From contig NZ_FOTD01000004.1 of assembly GCF_900114465.1 (NCBI RefSeq), forward strand, positions 62,001 to 126,000: a stretch of DNA of 64,000 bases, written 5' to 3'. Position numbers and translations under genes: made by a program. This document shows positions 1 through 10,162 of this stretch, piece by piece. This stretch comes from Trichococcus palustris (GTDB lineage Bacteria > Bacillota > Bacilli > Lactobacillales > Aerococcaceae). Numbering within the stretch: the stretch's first letter is position 1; each line of letters opens with the position of its first letter. The notes under the pieces were generated by a model. That model searched no databases. It saw only the letters and a program-made list of their open reading frames with translations, and was not told the DNA's origin.

Positions 1-1
1 A

Positions 2-880
2 GTGGGTTACACACAATCAATTCGTGAGAAGACTGGGAGTAAGAACATCATCTTCAGTCCAGAGTTCCTGCGTGAGGGTAAGGCTCTATATGACAATCTG
101 TATCCTTCTAGAATTATTGTCGGCACGGATATGGAAGATGAGCGTCTCATAGAATCTGCACATACATTTGCTGGTCTGTTGCAGGAAGGTGCTGTTAAGG
201 AGAATATCGATACTCTATTTATGGGATTTACTGAAGCAGAGGCTGTGAAGTTGTTTGCAAACACATATCTCGCATTACGAGTTAGTTACTTCAATGAGTT
301 GGATACCTACGCAGAGATAAAGGAATTGAATACCAAACAGATTATTGCTGGTGTTTGTCTTGATCCTCGTATTGGTAGTCACTACAATAATCCGTCTTTT
401 GGCTACGGGGGCTACTGTTTGCCGAAAGACACAAAGCAACTGCTAGCTAACTATCAAGACGTTCCTGAGAATCTTATTGAGGCAATCGTTGAGGCAAACC
501 GCACAAGAAAAAATTTTATTGCGGATCGTGTGCTACAAATGGCAGGATATTACGCTTACTGTGAGCACAACTCGTATGACAGTTCACAAGAGAAACCTGT
601 GACGATTGGAGTATTTAGATTGACGATGAAGGCAGATAGTGATAATTTTCGTCAGAGTAGCATTCAAGGCGTTATGAAGCGTGTTAAGGCAAAAGGCGCG
701 ACAGTTATCGTGTATGAACCGAATTTGGAAAATGGTAGTACATTCTTTGGTAGCAAGGTAGTCAATGATTTGGAAGAATTCAAGAAAAAATCTGATGCCA
801 TTATTGCGAACCGTTATGATAGTGTTTTGGATGATATGGAAGATAAGGTTTATACGCGTGATTTGTTTAGGCGTGATTAA
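2..880 (+). CDS. ugd: UDP-glucose 6-dehydrogenase (5'-truncated by window)
   Basis: The enzyme oxidises UDP-glucose to UDP-glucuronate with two NAD+, supplying glucuronic acid for capsule/EPS. The visible part carries the [20 protein letters not shown] segment typical of the family and the catalytic-cysteine motif [14 protein letters not shown] (Cys at about residue 139 of the visible part), then the C-terminal NAD-binding-like domain. Family members are near 390 residues, so roughly the first 100 (the Rossmann GxGxxG) lie upstream of the window. The GTG at position 2 is an internal valine, not a start. It is the first visible gene of a + strand polysaccharide operon and should feed the glycosyltransferases downstream. 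Confidence 0.93.
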   Translation: MGYTQSIREKTGSKNIIFSPEFLREGKALYDNLYPSRIIVGTDMEDERLIESAHTFAGLLQEGAVKENIDTLFMGFTEAEAVKLFANTYLALRVSYFNELDTYAEIKELNTKQIIAGVCLDPRIGSHYNNPSFGYGGYCLPKDTKQLLANYQDVPENLIEAIVEANRTRKNFIADRVLQMAGYYAYCEHNSYDSSQEKPVTIGVFRLTMKADSDNFRQSSIQGVMKRVKAKGATVIVYEPNLENGSTFFGSKVVNDLEEFKKKSDAIIANRYDSVLDDMEDKVYTRDLFRRD

Positions 881-903
881 TAATTAAGAAAGGAGTTTCA
901 TGT

Positions 904-1380
904 ATGCGTGTAAAAACAAAAAAGAAAAAATTATGTCTTGCTGCGTCTTCTGGTGGACATTATGAACAGTTAATGATGTTAAAACCGTTGTTAGATGAAT
1001 ATGATGGTTTTGTACTGACAGAGAGAATGGCTTACGCGGCTGATGCCAAAGGAATAAGAACTTATCATATAATGCAAGTTAACCGAGAGGAAAAAAGCTG
1101 TATTTTTCGGATGACTATTAATGCATTTATGTCTTTGTACATATTTTTTAAGGAACGGCCAACTTTTGTGATTTGCACTGGTGTTTTGTCAATGATTCCA
1201 ATGTGCTTACTAGTAAAACTGTTTGGTGGAAAACTGATTTATATTGAGTCGTTTGCAAAGGTGACATCGCCGACAAAAACAGGAAGATTGATGTATAGGT
1301 TTGCTGATCGCTTCTATATTCAATGGTCACAAATGAAAGAAGTCTATCCGGATGCTATTTATCTTGGAGGAATATATTGA
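904..1380 (+). CDS. Alg14/PssD-like polysaccharide glycosyltransferase subunit
   Basis: A protein of about 158 residues with the N-terminal motif LCLAASSGGHYEQL typical of PssD/Cps14F/Alg14-like proteins. In known systems this membrane-associated half anchors and activates a separately encoded catalytic half (Alg13/PssE/Cps14G) that adds the second sugar to the lipid-linked primer. The next gene, 9 bases downstream, is exactly that partner. A good ribosome site (AAGGAG) sits about 10 bases before the ATG. The sugar transferred cannot be read from sequence; glucuronate is tempting because ugd is adjacent, but that is inference. Confidence 0.85.
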   Translation: MRVKTKKKKLCLAASSGGHYEQLMMLKPLLDEYDGFVLTERMAYAADAKGIRTYHIMQVNREEKSCIFRMTINAFMSLYIFFKERPTFVICTGVLSMIPMCLLVKLFGGKLIYIESFAKVTSPTKTGRLMYRFADRFYIQWSQMKEVYPDAIYLGGIY

Positions 1381-1389
1381 GGTGTAAAA

Positions 1390-1866
1390 ATGATTTTTGT
1401 TACGTTAGGTTCGCAGAAGTTTCAATTCAATCGTCTTTTAAAAAAGGTTGATGAGTTGATTGGGCAAGGTGAAATCACTGAGGAAGTATTTGCACAAATT
1501 GGTGCAAGCGATTATGAGCCGAAGAATTACGAGTACAAAGCTTTTTTGGATAGAAAAACGTTTGAGGAGATTATGAGTCGATGTGATATGGTGATTACAC
1601 ATGGAGGAACAGGTGCTATTATCGGCGCTGTTAAACAGGGAAAAAAAGTTGTAGCAATACCTAGGTTGAAAAGATTTAATGAACATGTCGATGATCATCA
1701 ATTACAATTAATTACGCAGTTTAAAGAACTTAATTTGATTTGTGATTGTTTGGATGTAGAATGTCTCGGAAGTGCAATTAATGGGGCGAAATCCCTTGTA
1801 TATAATGAATATGAATCAAATACTTTATGTTTTTTAGAGTCGTTGAAAGAATATATTAATTCCTAA
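1390..1866 (+). CDS. Alg13/PssE-like glycosyltransferase catalytic subunit (GT28 C-terminal type)
   Basis: A protein of about 158 residues starting MIFVTLGSQKFQFNRLLKKV, the PssE/Cps14G/Alg13 signature. It also has the nucleotide-sugar-binding segment MVITHGGTGAIIGAVKQGKK characteristic of GT28 C-terminal domains. It should pair with the upstream Alg14-like protein to form a two-subunit glycosyltransferase on the inner membrane face. The GAGGTG ribosome site lies just before the ATG. Length and gene order match the paired genes in streptococcal capsule loci. Confidence 0.87.
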   Translation: MIFVTLGSQKFQFNRLLKKVDELIGQGEITEEVFAQIGASDYEPKNYEYKAFLDRKTFEEIMSRCDMVITHGGTGAIIGAVKQGKKVVAIPRLKRFNEHVDDHQLQLITQFKELNLICDCLDVECLGSAINGAKSLVYNEYESNTLCFLESLKEYINS

Positions 1867-1884
1867 AATTAAGGATGGATTGTT

Positions 1885-2658
1885 GTGAAAAAGATTGAAA
1901 AATATATAGAGTACGCCACAACAAAGGCTTTGCTAGCATTTAAACAAAAAACATTTGTTTCTTCCAAAAGAATAAATATAAGATATTTGTTTCAAGCAGA
2001 TAAGTCCTCTGATGCGCTTACAGTTGTATTTAGCGCATGTACACGCGCAGGAATAAAAGCTAGATATAATTATGTTCGAACTCTAAAGGATACAAAAACA
2101 AATAAATTGTTCATTTTAGATGATTATAGTACCGATGGTAGAGGGAGCTATTATCTTGGTAATTGGCCAACCCTTGATGTGGAGGAGGCTATTAAAGAAT
2201 TAATAGATTGTTTTTTGGTAAAACTTACTCCTAGAAAAGTGATTTTTTGTGGAACAAGTAAGGGAGCATATGCTTCACTTTATTATGGGCTACAATTCGA
2301 TGATGTTAATATAGTGATTGGTTCTCCGCAATATTTTTTAGGTAATTATCTTGATTGCGAGGCAAATAAAGTTACCTTTGATTATATTCGAAATGGAACT
2401 GATAAACAGGAAATAAGAGAATTTTTGAATGAACTTTTACCTGAAACTATTAGAAAAAGCTTAAAGCCACGAAGAATATATCTACATTATTCGGATCTAG
2501 AGCATACTTACAAAGAACATATTCAATTTCTTATTCAAGATTTAAAGGAAAATAGATTTGAGATAGTTGAAGATGTAGCGCATTATACAGATCACTGGGA
2601 TGTCAGCTATCATTTTCCAAAATTCTTAAAAGAAATATTAGGGAAGGAAATGATATGA
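1885..2658 (+). CDS. XcbB/CpsF-like capsular polysaccharide biosynthesis protein (alpha/beta-hydrolase-like)
   Basis: A 257-residue protein starting at GTG behind an AAGGATGG ribosome site. It contains FCGTSKGAYASLYYGL, a G-x-S-x-G nucleophile elbow (Ser125), and a late histidine region (HYTDHWDVSYHF) that could supply the triad. The layout resembles the XcbB/CpsF family found in capsule loci, which I recall only at family level; the reaction is not established from the sequence. It overlaps the next gene by four bases (ATGA), so the two are probably translationally coupled. An acyl or deacylation role on the glycan is possible but is inference. Confidence 0.6.
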   Translation: MKKIEKYIEYATTKALLAFKQKTFVSSKRINIRYLFQADKSSDALTVVFSACTRAGIKARYNYVRTLKDTKTNKLFILDDYSTDGRGSYYLGNWPTLDVEEAIKELIDCFLVKLTPRKVIFCGTSKGAYASLYYGLQFDDVNIVIGSPQYFLGNYLDCEANKVTFDYIRNGTDKQEIREFLNELLPETIRKSLKPRRIYLHYSDLEHTYKEHIQFLIQDLKENRFEIVEDVAHYTDHWDVSYHFPKFLKEILGKEMI

Positions 2659-3734
2659 AAGTTCTGATGATAGGAAATGATTCTTCTGTAAAAGGTGGAA
2701 TTACAAGCGTAATAAATCAATTACGTGAGCATGATTGGAAAAATGAAAACGTGGAATTACATTTTATTCCGACGTATATTGAAACAAATGCAATAAATAA
2801 AATACTCTTTTTTGGAGTTGCTTATTTTAAGATTATTTGGGCGCTTTTAACTTTTGGTCCAGATGTGATACATATTCATATGTCTTATCGGGGTAGTTTT
2901 CAACGTACATATTTGATTCATAAGCTGTGTCTTATTTTTGGAGTGCAAGATGTCATTCATCTTCATGGATCTGAATTTAAAAAATGGTATGATGAATCAA
3001 AAAGTTATAAACAGAAAAAAATACGGAGTTTATTGCGCGAATGCAGTGCTATGATTGTGCTGGGTGATGAATGGAAACGCCGAATTAAAGAGATAGAGCC
3101 AAAAACAAATACGATTGTTGTCAGTAATACAGTTAGCATCCCCATTGAAATTGTAAAATGGAATGACTCTCGTTTTCAGGTGCTTTTCTTGGGAGTACTG
3201 ATTAAGCGAAAAGGAGTTGATATCCTTCTTGAAGCAGTCTCTTTATTACATAGTAAAGGGAATTTGGATCATGTACAGTTTGTGATTGCTGGGACAGGGG
3301 AAGAAGAAATATTTTTAAAAGGAAAGAGTGCCTTATTAGGTTTGGAAGATAAAGTTCGTTTTCTGGGTTGGACAGAAGGCGAGGTCAAGCGTCAACTAAT
3401 GAAGGAAAGCCAAATGTTGGTATTGCCTTCATACAATGAAGGACTGCCAATGGCGGTATTGGAAGCAATAAGTTACGGAGTACCTGTTGTTGCTACTGAA
3501 GTTGGTGATATGAAGGCTGCTATATTGGATGACCAAAATGGTTATCTAGTTCAACCGGGTGATGCAAAAATACTCGCAATTGCAATGGAGAAAATCTTTA
3601 GAAGTGATAAAAAAGCATGGGAAACTTATAGTTACCACTCTCGTAATATAGCGCAAACAAAATTTTCAGAGAAAAATTATTTTTGCACACTTTTAAACCT
3701 TTATCACTCAGTTGTTGATTCAAAAGTAAATTAA
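2655..3734 (+). CDS. GT4-family glycosyltransferase
   Basis: A 359-residue GT-B glycosyltransferase. The N-terminal acceptor-binding half begins MKVLMIGNDSSVKGGITSVI. The C-terminal donor half has VLFLGVLIKRKGVDILLEAV and the E-x7-E region PSYNEGLPMAVLEAISYG, the hallmark of family GT4. It should transfer a sugar from an activated nucleotide donor onto the growing lipid-linked repeat unit in the cytoplasm. It starts inside the stop of the preceding gene. The donor sugar is unknown. Confidence 0.88.
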   Translation: MKVLMIGNDSSVKGGITSVINQLREHDWKNENVELHFIPTYIETNAINKILFFGVAYFKIIWALLTFGPDVIHIHMSYRGSFQRTYLIHKLCLIFGVQDVIHLHGSEFKKWYDESKSYKQKKIRSLLRECSAMIVLGDEWKRRIKEIEPKTNTIVVSNTVSIPIEIVKWNDSRFQVLFLGVLIKRKGVDILLEAVSLLHSKGNLDHVQFVIAGTGEEEIFLKGKSALLGLEDKVRFLGWTEGEVKRQLMKESQMLVLPSYNEGLPMAVLEAISYGVPVVATEVGDMKAAILDDQNGYLVQPGDAKILAIAMEKIFRSDKKAWETYSYHSRNIAQTKFSEKNYFCTLLNLYHSVVDSKVN

Positions 3735-4019
3735 TAAATCTATTAAAGCTTTAAGATATAATTTTGAAAATTTTACAAAGATTCCTAAAAGGTTTAATGT
3801 GATAAAATTTTGATAGCTATATCAGTAGGATTTTGTTCTAATTGAATGATAGTTAATCGTGTTTATAAAATGTATATCTGGTACAATGGTTAATCCCATC
3901 AGAAATATAATAGAATAGCTTATTCAATATACCGCTTCTAAAATAAAATTTATCAAGTAAATAAATCTGTTAATTTGTCGACAGTCACAAAGTATATAAA
4001 TAGAGAGGTAAAGGTAAGG

Positions 4020-5060
4020 ATGGACAAAATCAGTGTAATTATTCCAGTTTATAACGTTGAAGAATATTTGTCTGAATGTGTTAATAGTGTATTTAATCAA
4101 ACATATTCGAATCTTGAAATTATCCTTGTGGATGATGGTTCTCCTGATAATTGTGGGAAAATCTGTGATGAATATGCCAAAAAAGATACTCGAATCAAGG
4201 TAGTCCACAAGAAGAATGGTGGTTTGGGGTATGCACGTAACACAGGCCTTAATATTGCTACCGGTGATTATGTGATGTTTTTAGATTCAGATGACAAGTT
4301 GGATACAAATGCCATTAAGGATTTGTATGATTCATTGAATAAGCATCAAGCCGACATTTCTCGGGGTAATTTTGTAAAATGGTTTCCAAAAGAACGAAAA
4401 ATGGTGCATGAAGATATGATTAAGAAAGAACAATCTTTCGTAGGTGAAGAAAAAAATATTTTTTTATCAAAATTTATTTGTGGCAAAGCTGCTGATTCTA
4501 AAGATTATGAAATACGGGTGGGTGCAACTGCAAATTTATATTCTTTAGCATTGTTGAATCAATATGGTATACGGTTTGAATCTGAGAGAGAATATCTTTC
4601 TGAAGATATAATATTCAACTTATATGCATATTATCATGCAAAAAAAATAGTTCAAGTGCCGATAGGGTTGTACTATTATCGACATAATGATAATTCGCTG
4701 ACGACAATATATAAGGATAGCCAATTAGATGGAGCTTGTAATCTATACCATAAGGTTCGATCGATTGAAGAAGAGCTAGGAATTAAAGACGTAGAATGGC
4801 GTGTGGAACGGCTTTTTCTGAGTAAAATTCGACAGGTTTCTCAATTGTTTGTTTTCAGTGATAATACCTTAGATCAGAAATCTGAATTCATGCGTAGTAT
4901 TGTAAATAATGAAGATGTAGTCCGTATATTAAATTGTTATCCGATAAAAAAAATGCCCATCCATCAGGGAATTTCCGCACTATTGATGAAAAGAAAGTGG
5001 GCGGTTCTTGTTATCATATATTTAAAGCTCTATACGATTCTGAGAAAATCAATTTTTTGA
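4020..5060 (+). CDS. GT2-family glycosyltransferase
   Basis: The start is taken at MDKISVIIPVYNVEEYL, preceded by GGTAAGG; a longer TTG-started frame upstream adds 15 residues unlike any GT2 N-terminus. The GT-A fold is shown by VDDGSPDN (about residues 37-44) and by the metal-binding FLDSDD motif near residue 90. At 346 residues it resembles EpsJ/WaaB-type polysaccharide enzymes. About 285 bases of AT-rich sequence separate it from the preceding gene, so it may have its own promoter. The sugar specificity cannot be read. Confidence 0.87.
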   Translation: MDKISVIIPVYNVEEYLSECVNSVFNQTYSNLEIILVDDGSPDNCGKICDEYAKKDTRIKVVHKKNGGLGYARNTGLNIATGDYVMFLDSDDKLDTNAIKDLYDSLNKHQADISRGNFVKWFPKERKMVHEDMIKKEQSFVGEEKNIFLSKFICGKAADSKDYEIRVGATANLYSLALLNQYGIRFESEREYLSEDIIFNLYAYYHAKKIVQVPIGLYYYRHNDNSLTTIYKDSQLDGACNLYHKVRSIEEELGIKDVEWRVERLFLSKIRQVSQLFVFSDNTLDQKSEFMRSIVNNEDVVRILNCYPIKKMPIHQGISALLMKRKWAVLVIIYLKLYTILRKSIF

Positions 5061-5459
5061 ATGATAATTATCTGTAAATAATCATTAACAAGAGCCACAT
5101 CATTGATAGCAAGTGAATAAAAATGATTAATACAAAGAGAGATTTGCAAAAAAAAAATTGGAATTAGAAAAAGATATATCTATAGTAAACGTTACTTCAA
5201 AATTGGAAAATATTATATATTGTTCATTGATAGGATAATATTAAAAAATCTAGATACCGAGAAAAATATTAAACAAGATGAGTATATGTGATTGTGTCAT
5301 TAAAATACTCCTATACGTTCTAATTGATGGTTATCTGTGAATGAAAAGTGTAACAATATCTTTTTCTCAATGAAATGTTACACTGGTAAGTGCTTATACG
5401 ATCCATGAATATTGGACGAGAAAATCATGTTAGAAGCTGTTTAAAAGGATGCTGATTAT
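5061..5459. other. AT-rich gap with no supported gene
   Basis: About 400 very AT-rich bases with stops in all frames. The only structure seen is an 8-bp inverted repeat, GTGTAACA / TGTTACAC, around 5348-5383 with a loop near 20 bases. No gene, RNA or IS end is recognised. It may be a promoter region for the acyltransferase and polymerase genes that follow, or the scar of a lost gene in a recombining capsule locus. Confidence 0.4.
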
Positions 5460-6062
5460 ATGAAAAATATTATTGTTCTGTTTAATTTTTGGAGATTGAT
5501 ATTTCCTGTGCTGTTGTATGCATTTTGTCTTGATGTAAGATTGACAGTCCGCCAGGATTTGAAGATGATTCTGTATTGTGTTCCTGGTAAAGGGGGAGTC
5601 TTAAGTTTATGCTATGCTTTGATTTGGAATAAACCGTTTCGAGGAGTATTCTACTATCGCATTAGAAAATATAAGGTTTTATTGGGTATCCAGCAAATCT
5701 TGCTTCCGAATAGCCGTGAAATTGAAATAAGTGGAAATATTAGTGGTGGATTAGTTATATATCATGGACAAGCAACTATTTTGCACTGTTTTTCAGCAGG
5801 TAAGAATTTGTCAGTTTATCAGTCTGTTACTATTGGAAAGAATAATGGCCATAAATTTGGTGATAGAGATAAGCCGATTATTGGAGATAATGTAAACATA
5901 TATACAGGTGCAATTGTTGCTGGGGGGATTAAAATTGGGAATAATGTTGATATTGGGGCAGGCAGCGTAGTTTTGAAGGATGTACCGGATAATTGTGTGG
6001 TAACTGGAAATCCAGCTAAAATTGTAAAAGAAAATGGGTACAGAGTAAATCAACTGCTTTGA
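5460..6062 (+). CDS. Serine-acetyltransferase-like hexapeptide O-acyltransferase
   Basis: A 200-residue protein with a hydrophobic N-terminal segment and a C-terminal left-handed beta-helix of hexapeptide repeats (VTIGKNNGHKFGDRDKPIIG, then GAIVAGGIKIGNNVDIGAGS). It ends with the CysE/WcaB-type cap VTGNPAKIV. Members in capsule loci transfer acetyl groups from acetyl-CoA to sugar hydroxyls. Here it probably decorates the repeat unit. The next gene follows after 15 bases, suggesting co-transcription. Confidence 0.82.
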   Translation: MKNIIVLFNFWRLIFPVLLYAFCLDVRLTVRQDLKMILYCVPGKGGVLSLCYALIWNKPFRGVFYYRIRKYKVLLGIQQILLPNSREIEISGNISGGLVIYHGQATILHCFSAGKNLSVYQSVTIGKNNGHKFGDRDKPIIGDNVNIYTGAIVAGGIKIGNNVDIGAGSVVLKDVPDNCVVTGNPAKIVKENGYRVNQLL

Positions 6063-6077
6063 TAGAGGAGTTTTGTA

Positions 6078-7406
6078 GTGAATATTGTTATTAAAAAAAT
6101 ACCATTAAGAGGCACATCAAAAATGGCATCATTGACCTTGATGGTTTTGTGGTGGTATATGCTAATTAGCCCAATCCTTATATATTGGATGCAAATGCCA
6201 AGAGTGTTGCTTTATATAGGTGATGTAATAAACTTTTTTGTGTTCCTCTTGGCTTTAGTATCCTACAATAAGATATCAGTAAAGAGATTTCATGCGGAAA
6301 AAATTCTACTTTTGATGTTGTTATTTTCGTTTGTTGGAATTTTAAGTGCAATAATAAATCAAATCAGTGTAATAACATTGATTTGGGGTATACGGAGCCA
6401 ATTACGTTTTTTTGCATTTTTCTTTTCTTGTATAGTGTTTTTAAAAATGAAAGATGTGAACATCGTTTTAAATGTAGTAAAGTTGTTATTTTGGATTTCG
6501 CTACCTCTCACTATTATTGAAGCATACTTTGTTACATATCCAGCAGGAACAATCATTGGAGACATGGTCGGAGGGTTTTATTATAATTTTTCAGGAAGTA
6601 ATTTGCCATTAAACGCTATTTTATTGGTAGAAGTTACCGGTGTAACTATAAAATATTTCACTAAGAATATAAAAATATCGACTTTTTTACTTACGTGTGC
6701 AGCAGCAATGGTTATGGCAACAATGGCAGAGTTAAAAGTGTATTTTATAGAATTTGCAGTAATAATCATCTTGTGTGCTATCTGGTCAAAAGTTTTATTA
6801 AAAGGTGTTATAACAATTGCTTTGAGTTTTGTAATCATAATAGTTACAGCTACAATGTTTACTACCTTTAATGGAAATGGATCATCTTCTTATAATGAAG
6901 TTATGACCGTACAAGGATTTATTGAATATGCAACAAGAGATAGTGGTTATGATGGAGTGGGAGATCTTAACCGTTTAACCGGAATACGGACTCTTCGAGA
7001 AAACTTGTTTAGAGATAGTGCAATTACAAGAGCAATCGGCATCGGCATGGGTGGAGGAGAATATACCAACTTCTTTGTAAGTGATTTTTACAAACAATAT
7101 AATTGGTTACATTATCAATGGTTTCAAGCAATATGGACATATGTTGAAACTGGAACAGTTGGAATAGTTGTTTTTGTAATGATTTTTTTTGTTGCATTTC
7201 GAAAAAGCCGCAAGGATACAATGGATTTTTCGATTAGTAACTTTGTTTCTGTGATGATCATAGAGATGGTTGTATTATTTTTTTACAACACTTCTCTTCG
7301 TGCCGAAACAGCCGGTTTTTTACTTTACTTAATAATAGCTATACCATACATTTATGAGAAAGAGCAACAACCTAGTATAAATAAATTAACAAATAGCATT
7401 TTTTGA
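6078..7406 (+). CDS. Wzy-type polysaccharide polymerase
   Basis: A 442-residue, highly hydrophobic protein with about ten predicted membrane segments, starting at GTG after GAGGAG. A large loop in the second half (about residues 260-350) is hydrophilic, as in O-antigen/capsule polymerases. Wzy proteins join lipid-linked repeat units outside the membrane and have little sequence conservation, so the call rests on topology, length and its place between glycosyltransferases and a flippase. Confidence 0.78.
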   Translation: MNIVIKKIPLRGTSKMASLTLMVLWWYMLISPILIYWMQMPRVLLYIGDVINFFVFLLALVSYNKISVKRFHAEKILLLMLLFSFVGILSAIINQISVITLIWGIRSQLRFFAFFFSCIVFLKMKDVNIVLNVVKLLFWISLPLTIIEAYFVTYPAGTIIGDMVGGFYYNFSGSNLPLNAILLVEVTGVTIKYFTKNIKISTFLLTCAAAMVMATMAELKVYFIEFAVIIILCAIWSKVLLKGVITIALSFVIIIVTATMFTTFNGNGSSSYNEVMTVQGFIEYATRDSGYDGVGDLNRLTGIRTLRENLFRDSAITRAIGIGMGGGEYTNFFVSDFYKQYNWLHYQWFQAIWTYVETGTVGIVVFVMIFFVAFRKSRKDTMDFSISNFVSVMIIEMVVLFFYNTSLRAETAGFLLYLIIAIPYIYEKEQQPSINKLTNSIF

Positions 7407-7597
7407 TGTAGTAATTATTTAGAAAAAGTATCTAAGATATATTAAAAGAATTCATATTTTTAGTAGTGATTTAATATAAGTTTTAAGCAAGTCAAGTACA
7501 AGTACTACCATTAGTATCTACACTAGAGTTATTCTTTGAGAAATTGGTAATTGTAGAGAAGTTAGAATATTGCAAAATATTTAATTGAGGTTAAAAT

Positions 7598-8293
7598 ATG
7601 TTGAAAAGAATAAAAACAATAATCGGAAATGGTAGTATACTTAAAACGATATATTACAACTTTAAGTATTTACCATTAACAGAGGCATTAAAATTACCTA
7701 TTTTAATTGCAGGTAATACAAGAATTGTGGGTAAAGGTAAAATAATATTGAATGGTCAAGAAGATTTAAAAGTATATATAGGACAAAAGGCACTCAATTG
7801 GTTGGACGAAAAAAAAGAAACTACGTTAATTCATCTCGAAGAAGGTGGGAGGTTAGTATTTTTAGGTAATGCTTTTTTGGGATTAGGTTCAAATATTGAA
7901 GTAGAAAAAAATGCAACGTTGACATTTGGAGATAATTTTAATATTACTGGGAAATCCCAAGTTATTTGTAGAAACGCCATTGTTTTCGGAAATGATAATT
8001 TGATCTCATGGGATACTTTATTCATGGATTCGGATGCACATACTGTTATTTATGAAAATGGAAAGACAAATAAAGATGGTGTCATTATTATCAAAAATCA
8101 TGTATGGATTGGTTGTAGAACAACTATAAAAAAAAATACTATTATATCTAGTAATACGGTAATTTCCAGTAATAGTGTTGTTGCTGGAAAGTTTTTAGAA
8201 GAGAATATTATCATAGGCGGGAATATGGCTAAAGTGATTAAGAAAAAGATCAATTGGTCTATTGATCCCCCTAAAATTGAAAGTGAGGAGTAA
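7598..8293 (+). CDS. Hexapeptide-repeat acyltransferase (maltose O-acetyltransferase-like)
   Basis: A 231-residue protein. The C-terminal half consists of isoleucine-rich hexapeptide repeats (GVIIIKNHVWIGCRTTIKKN, TVISSNTVISSNSVVAG), and a conserved aspartate/histidine region SDAHTVIYENGK precedes them. This fits the maltose/galactoside O-acetyltransferase-like group in polysaccharide loci. It is the second acyltransferase of the cluster and overlaps the following start by one base (TAATG), so they are likely coupled. Confidence 0.8.
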   Translation: MLKRIKTIIGNGSILKTIYYNFKYLPLTEALKLPILIAGNTRIVGKGKIILNGQEDLKVYIGQKALNWLDEKKETTLIHLEEGGRLVFLGNAFLGLGSNIEVEKNATLTFGDNFNITGKSQVICRNAIVFGNDNLISWDTLFMDSDAHTVIYENGKTNKDGVIIIKNHVWIGCRTTIKKNTIISSNTVISSNSVVAGKFLEENIIIGGNMAKVIKKKINWSIDPPKIESEE

Positions 8294-9045
8294 TGGTTAT
8301 TTTAACCATGAAAAAAAATATGATCCCAAAAATTATTCATTATTGTTGGTTTGGTGGAAAAACAATTCCAGAGAAAGACAAAAATTGTATTGCAAGTTGG
8401 AAAAAATATTGTCCAGATTACGAGATAAAGGAATGGAATGAAAGTAATTATGATTTGAAAAAAAACAAATATATGTATCAAGCTTATCAAAATAATAAAT
8501 GGGGCTTTGTACCCGATTATGCTCGGTTGGATATTATTTATAATAATGGTGGGATATATCTTGATACTGATGTCGAATTGAAGCGAAATCTAGATGAGTT
8601 GCTGATAAATCGTGCATTTTTTGGATTTGAGTCAAATGAGTATGTTAATTTAGGACAGGGATTCGGAGGAGAAAAAAACAACGTTTTAATCAAGTCACTG
8701 CGTGATATGTACGAAGATATAAACTTTTTCAATGAGGATGGAAGTTTTAATTTACTGCCTAGTCCGGCATATAGTACAAAAGGTTTGATAAATGCGGGAT
8801 TTACTATGAATGGTAAGCAACAAACAATTAATGATCACGCTATATTTACGGCAGAATATTTTTGCCCGAAAAATTATTATACAGGAAAACTAAGAGTTAC
8901 TGATAATACTTATAGCATTCATTGGTTTAATTCATCTTGGCAAACACCACATCAGAAGAGAATGTTAATGATTCGTAGAGTCATTGGTAAAAAAAGTTTT
9001 GACAGATTAGTTAATTTGAAGAATATGTTAATAAAACGAAAGTAG
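8293..9045 (+). CDS. GT32-type glycosyltransferase (DXD)
   Basis: A 250-residue protein with MIPKIIHYCWFGGKTIPEKD near its start, the signature of capsular GT32/OCH1-like enzymes. The metal-binding motif GIYLDTDVEL contains the DXD at about residues 91-93. It should transfer a sugar from a nucleotide donor in the cytoplasm. The ATG overlaps the stop of the preceding gene and sits behind GAGGAG; a second ATG five codons in is possible. Confidence 0.87.
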   Translation: MVILTMKKNMIPKIIHYCWFGGKTIPEKDKNCIASWKKYCPDYEIKEWNESNYDLKKNKYMYQAYQNNKWGFVPDYARLDIIYNNGGIYLDTDVELKRNLDELLINRAFFGFESNEYVNLGQGFGGEKNNVLIKSLRDMYEDINFFNEDGSFNLLPSPAYSTKGLINAGFTMNGKQQTINDHAIFTAEYFCPKNYYTGKLRVTDNTYSIHWFNSSWQTPHQKRMLMIRRVIGKKSFDRLVNLKNMLIKRK

Positions 9046-9048
9046 GAA

Positions 9049-10149
9049 ATGATCTTGAGTGGAAATTCCAAAAGAATTTGCTTTTGTAGTGGCGCTATTT
9101 CTAGATCTGGCGGGACAGAAAGAGTTGGAACTATAATTGCGAACGAATTGTGTCAAAGAGGTTATGAAGTTTACATCTTAAGTTTCTGGGATCATGGAAA
9201 ATCATATTTTGAAATCGATAAAAGAATAGAGATATCTTATTTATTGAAGCCGAGGGAGGGTAAATTATATAGAACATATATTTACCCAATTGTAAAGCTT
9301 CATAATTTTATTAAAAAAAAGAAGATAGACGTTTTTATTGACATAGATACTACGTTAACTGCATATTCAGCACATGCAGTTAAAGGTACGAGATGCAAAT
9401 TAATTTCCTGGGAACACTTTAATTACTGGACAATGATGGAGGATCGTAAAAGAATAAAAGCTAAACTACTAGCTAAGAAATATGCTGATAAAATAGTGGT
9501 ATTAACAAAAACTGATTTGCAAAAGCATACAGATTCAATGAATATTAGTAAGGATAAAATTTGTAATATATATAATCCAAGCCCATTTAAATTTAATTCA
9601 AATTATAACTATAACAGTAAACAATTCATTTCAGTTGGTAGATTGACCCATCAAAAAGGATATGATTTACTTTTGGAGGCCTGGAGTATATTTGAGAAAG
9701 AAAATAAACAGTGGCACTTAAATCTAGTCGGAAATGGAGAGGACGAAATTAAATTAAAGGAAAAATGTAAAGAATTAAGTCTTCAAAATTTTATATTTGT
9801 TGGTGAAACAAAAAATGTTAAAGAATATTATCAAAATTCTTCCTGTTACTTGTTATCTTCGAGATATGAAGGATTTCCAATGGTTATACTCGAAGCTCAA
9901 TCGTTTGGTTTGCCAGTTATAGCATTTAACTGTAAAACAGGACCAGCTGAAATGATTGAGAATGAGGTCAATGGTTATCTAGTGGAGGAACTAAATGTAA
10001 ACGAATTGGCGCGGAAAATGATCGACTTTGCAGAACAAAGAGAACGGGCAGAACGAATGTCTATTGAGGCAACAAAAAGCGTAGCTAACTTATCAATTGA
10101 AAAAATTGGTGTACAGTGGGAAGATTTGATTGAAAGTTTATTTGAATAG
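9049..10149 (+). CDS. GT4-family glycosyltransferase
   Basis: A 366-residue GT-B enzyme. The N-terminal half has GGTERVGTIIANEL, and the donor-binding half has ISVGRLTHQKGYDLLLEAW followed by SSRYEGFPMVILEAQSFGLP, the E-x7-E motif of GT4. It starts three bases after the preceding stop and is followed 13 bases later by the flippase, all one transcription unit by spacing. Substrate unknown. Confidence 0.88.
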   Translation: MILSGNSKRICFCSGAISRSGGTERVGTIIANELCQRGYEVYILSFWDHGKSYFEIDKRIEISYLLKPREGKLYRTYIYPIVKLHNFIKKKKIDVFIDIDTTLTAYSAHAVKGTRCKLISWEHFNYWTMMEDRKRIKAKLLAKKYADKIVVLTKTDLQKHTDSMNISKDKICNIYNPSPFKFNSNYNYNSKQFISVGRLTHQKGYDLLLEAWSIFEKENKQWHLNLVGNGEDEIKLKEKCKELSLQNFIFVGETKNVKEYYQNSSCYLLSSRYEGFPMVILEAQSFGLPVIAFNCKTGPAEMIENEVNGYLVEELNVNELARKMIDFAEQRERAERMSIEATKSVANLSIEKIGVQWEDLIESLFE

Positions 10150-10162
10150 AGGAAAATGATAT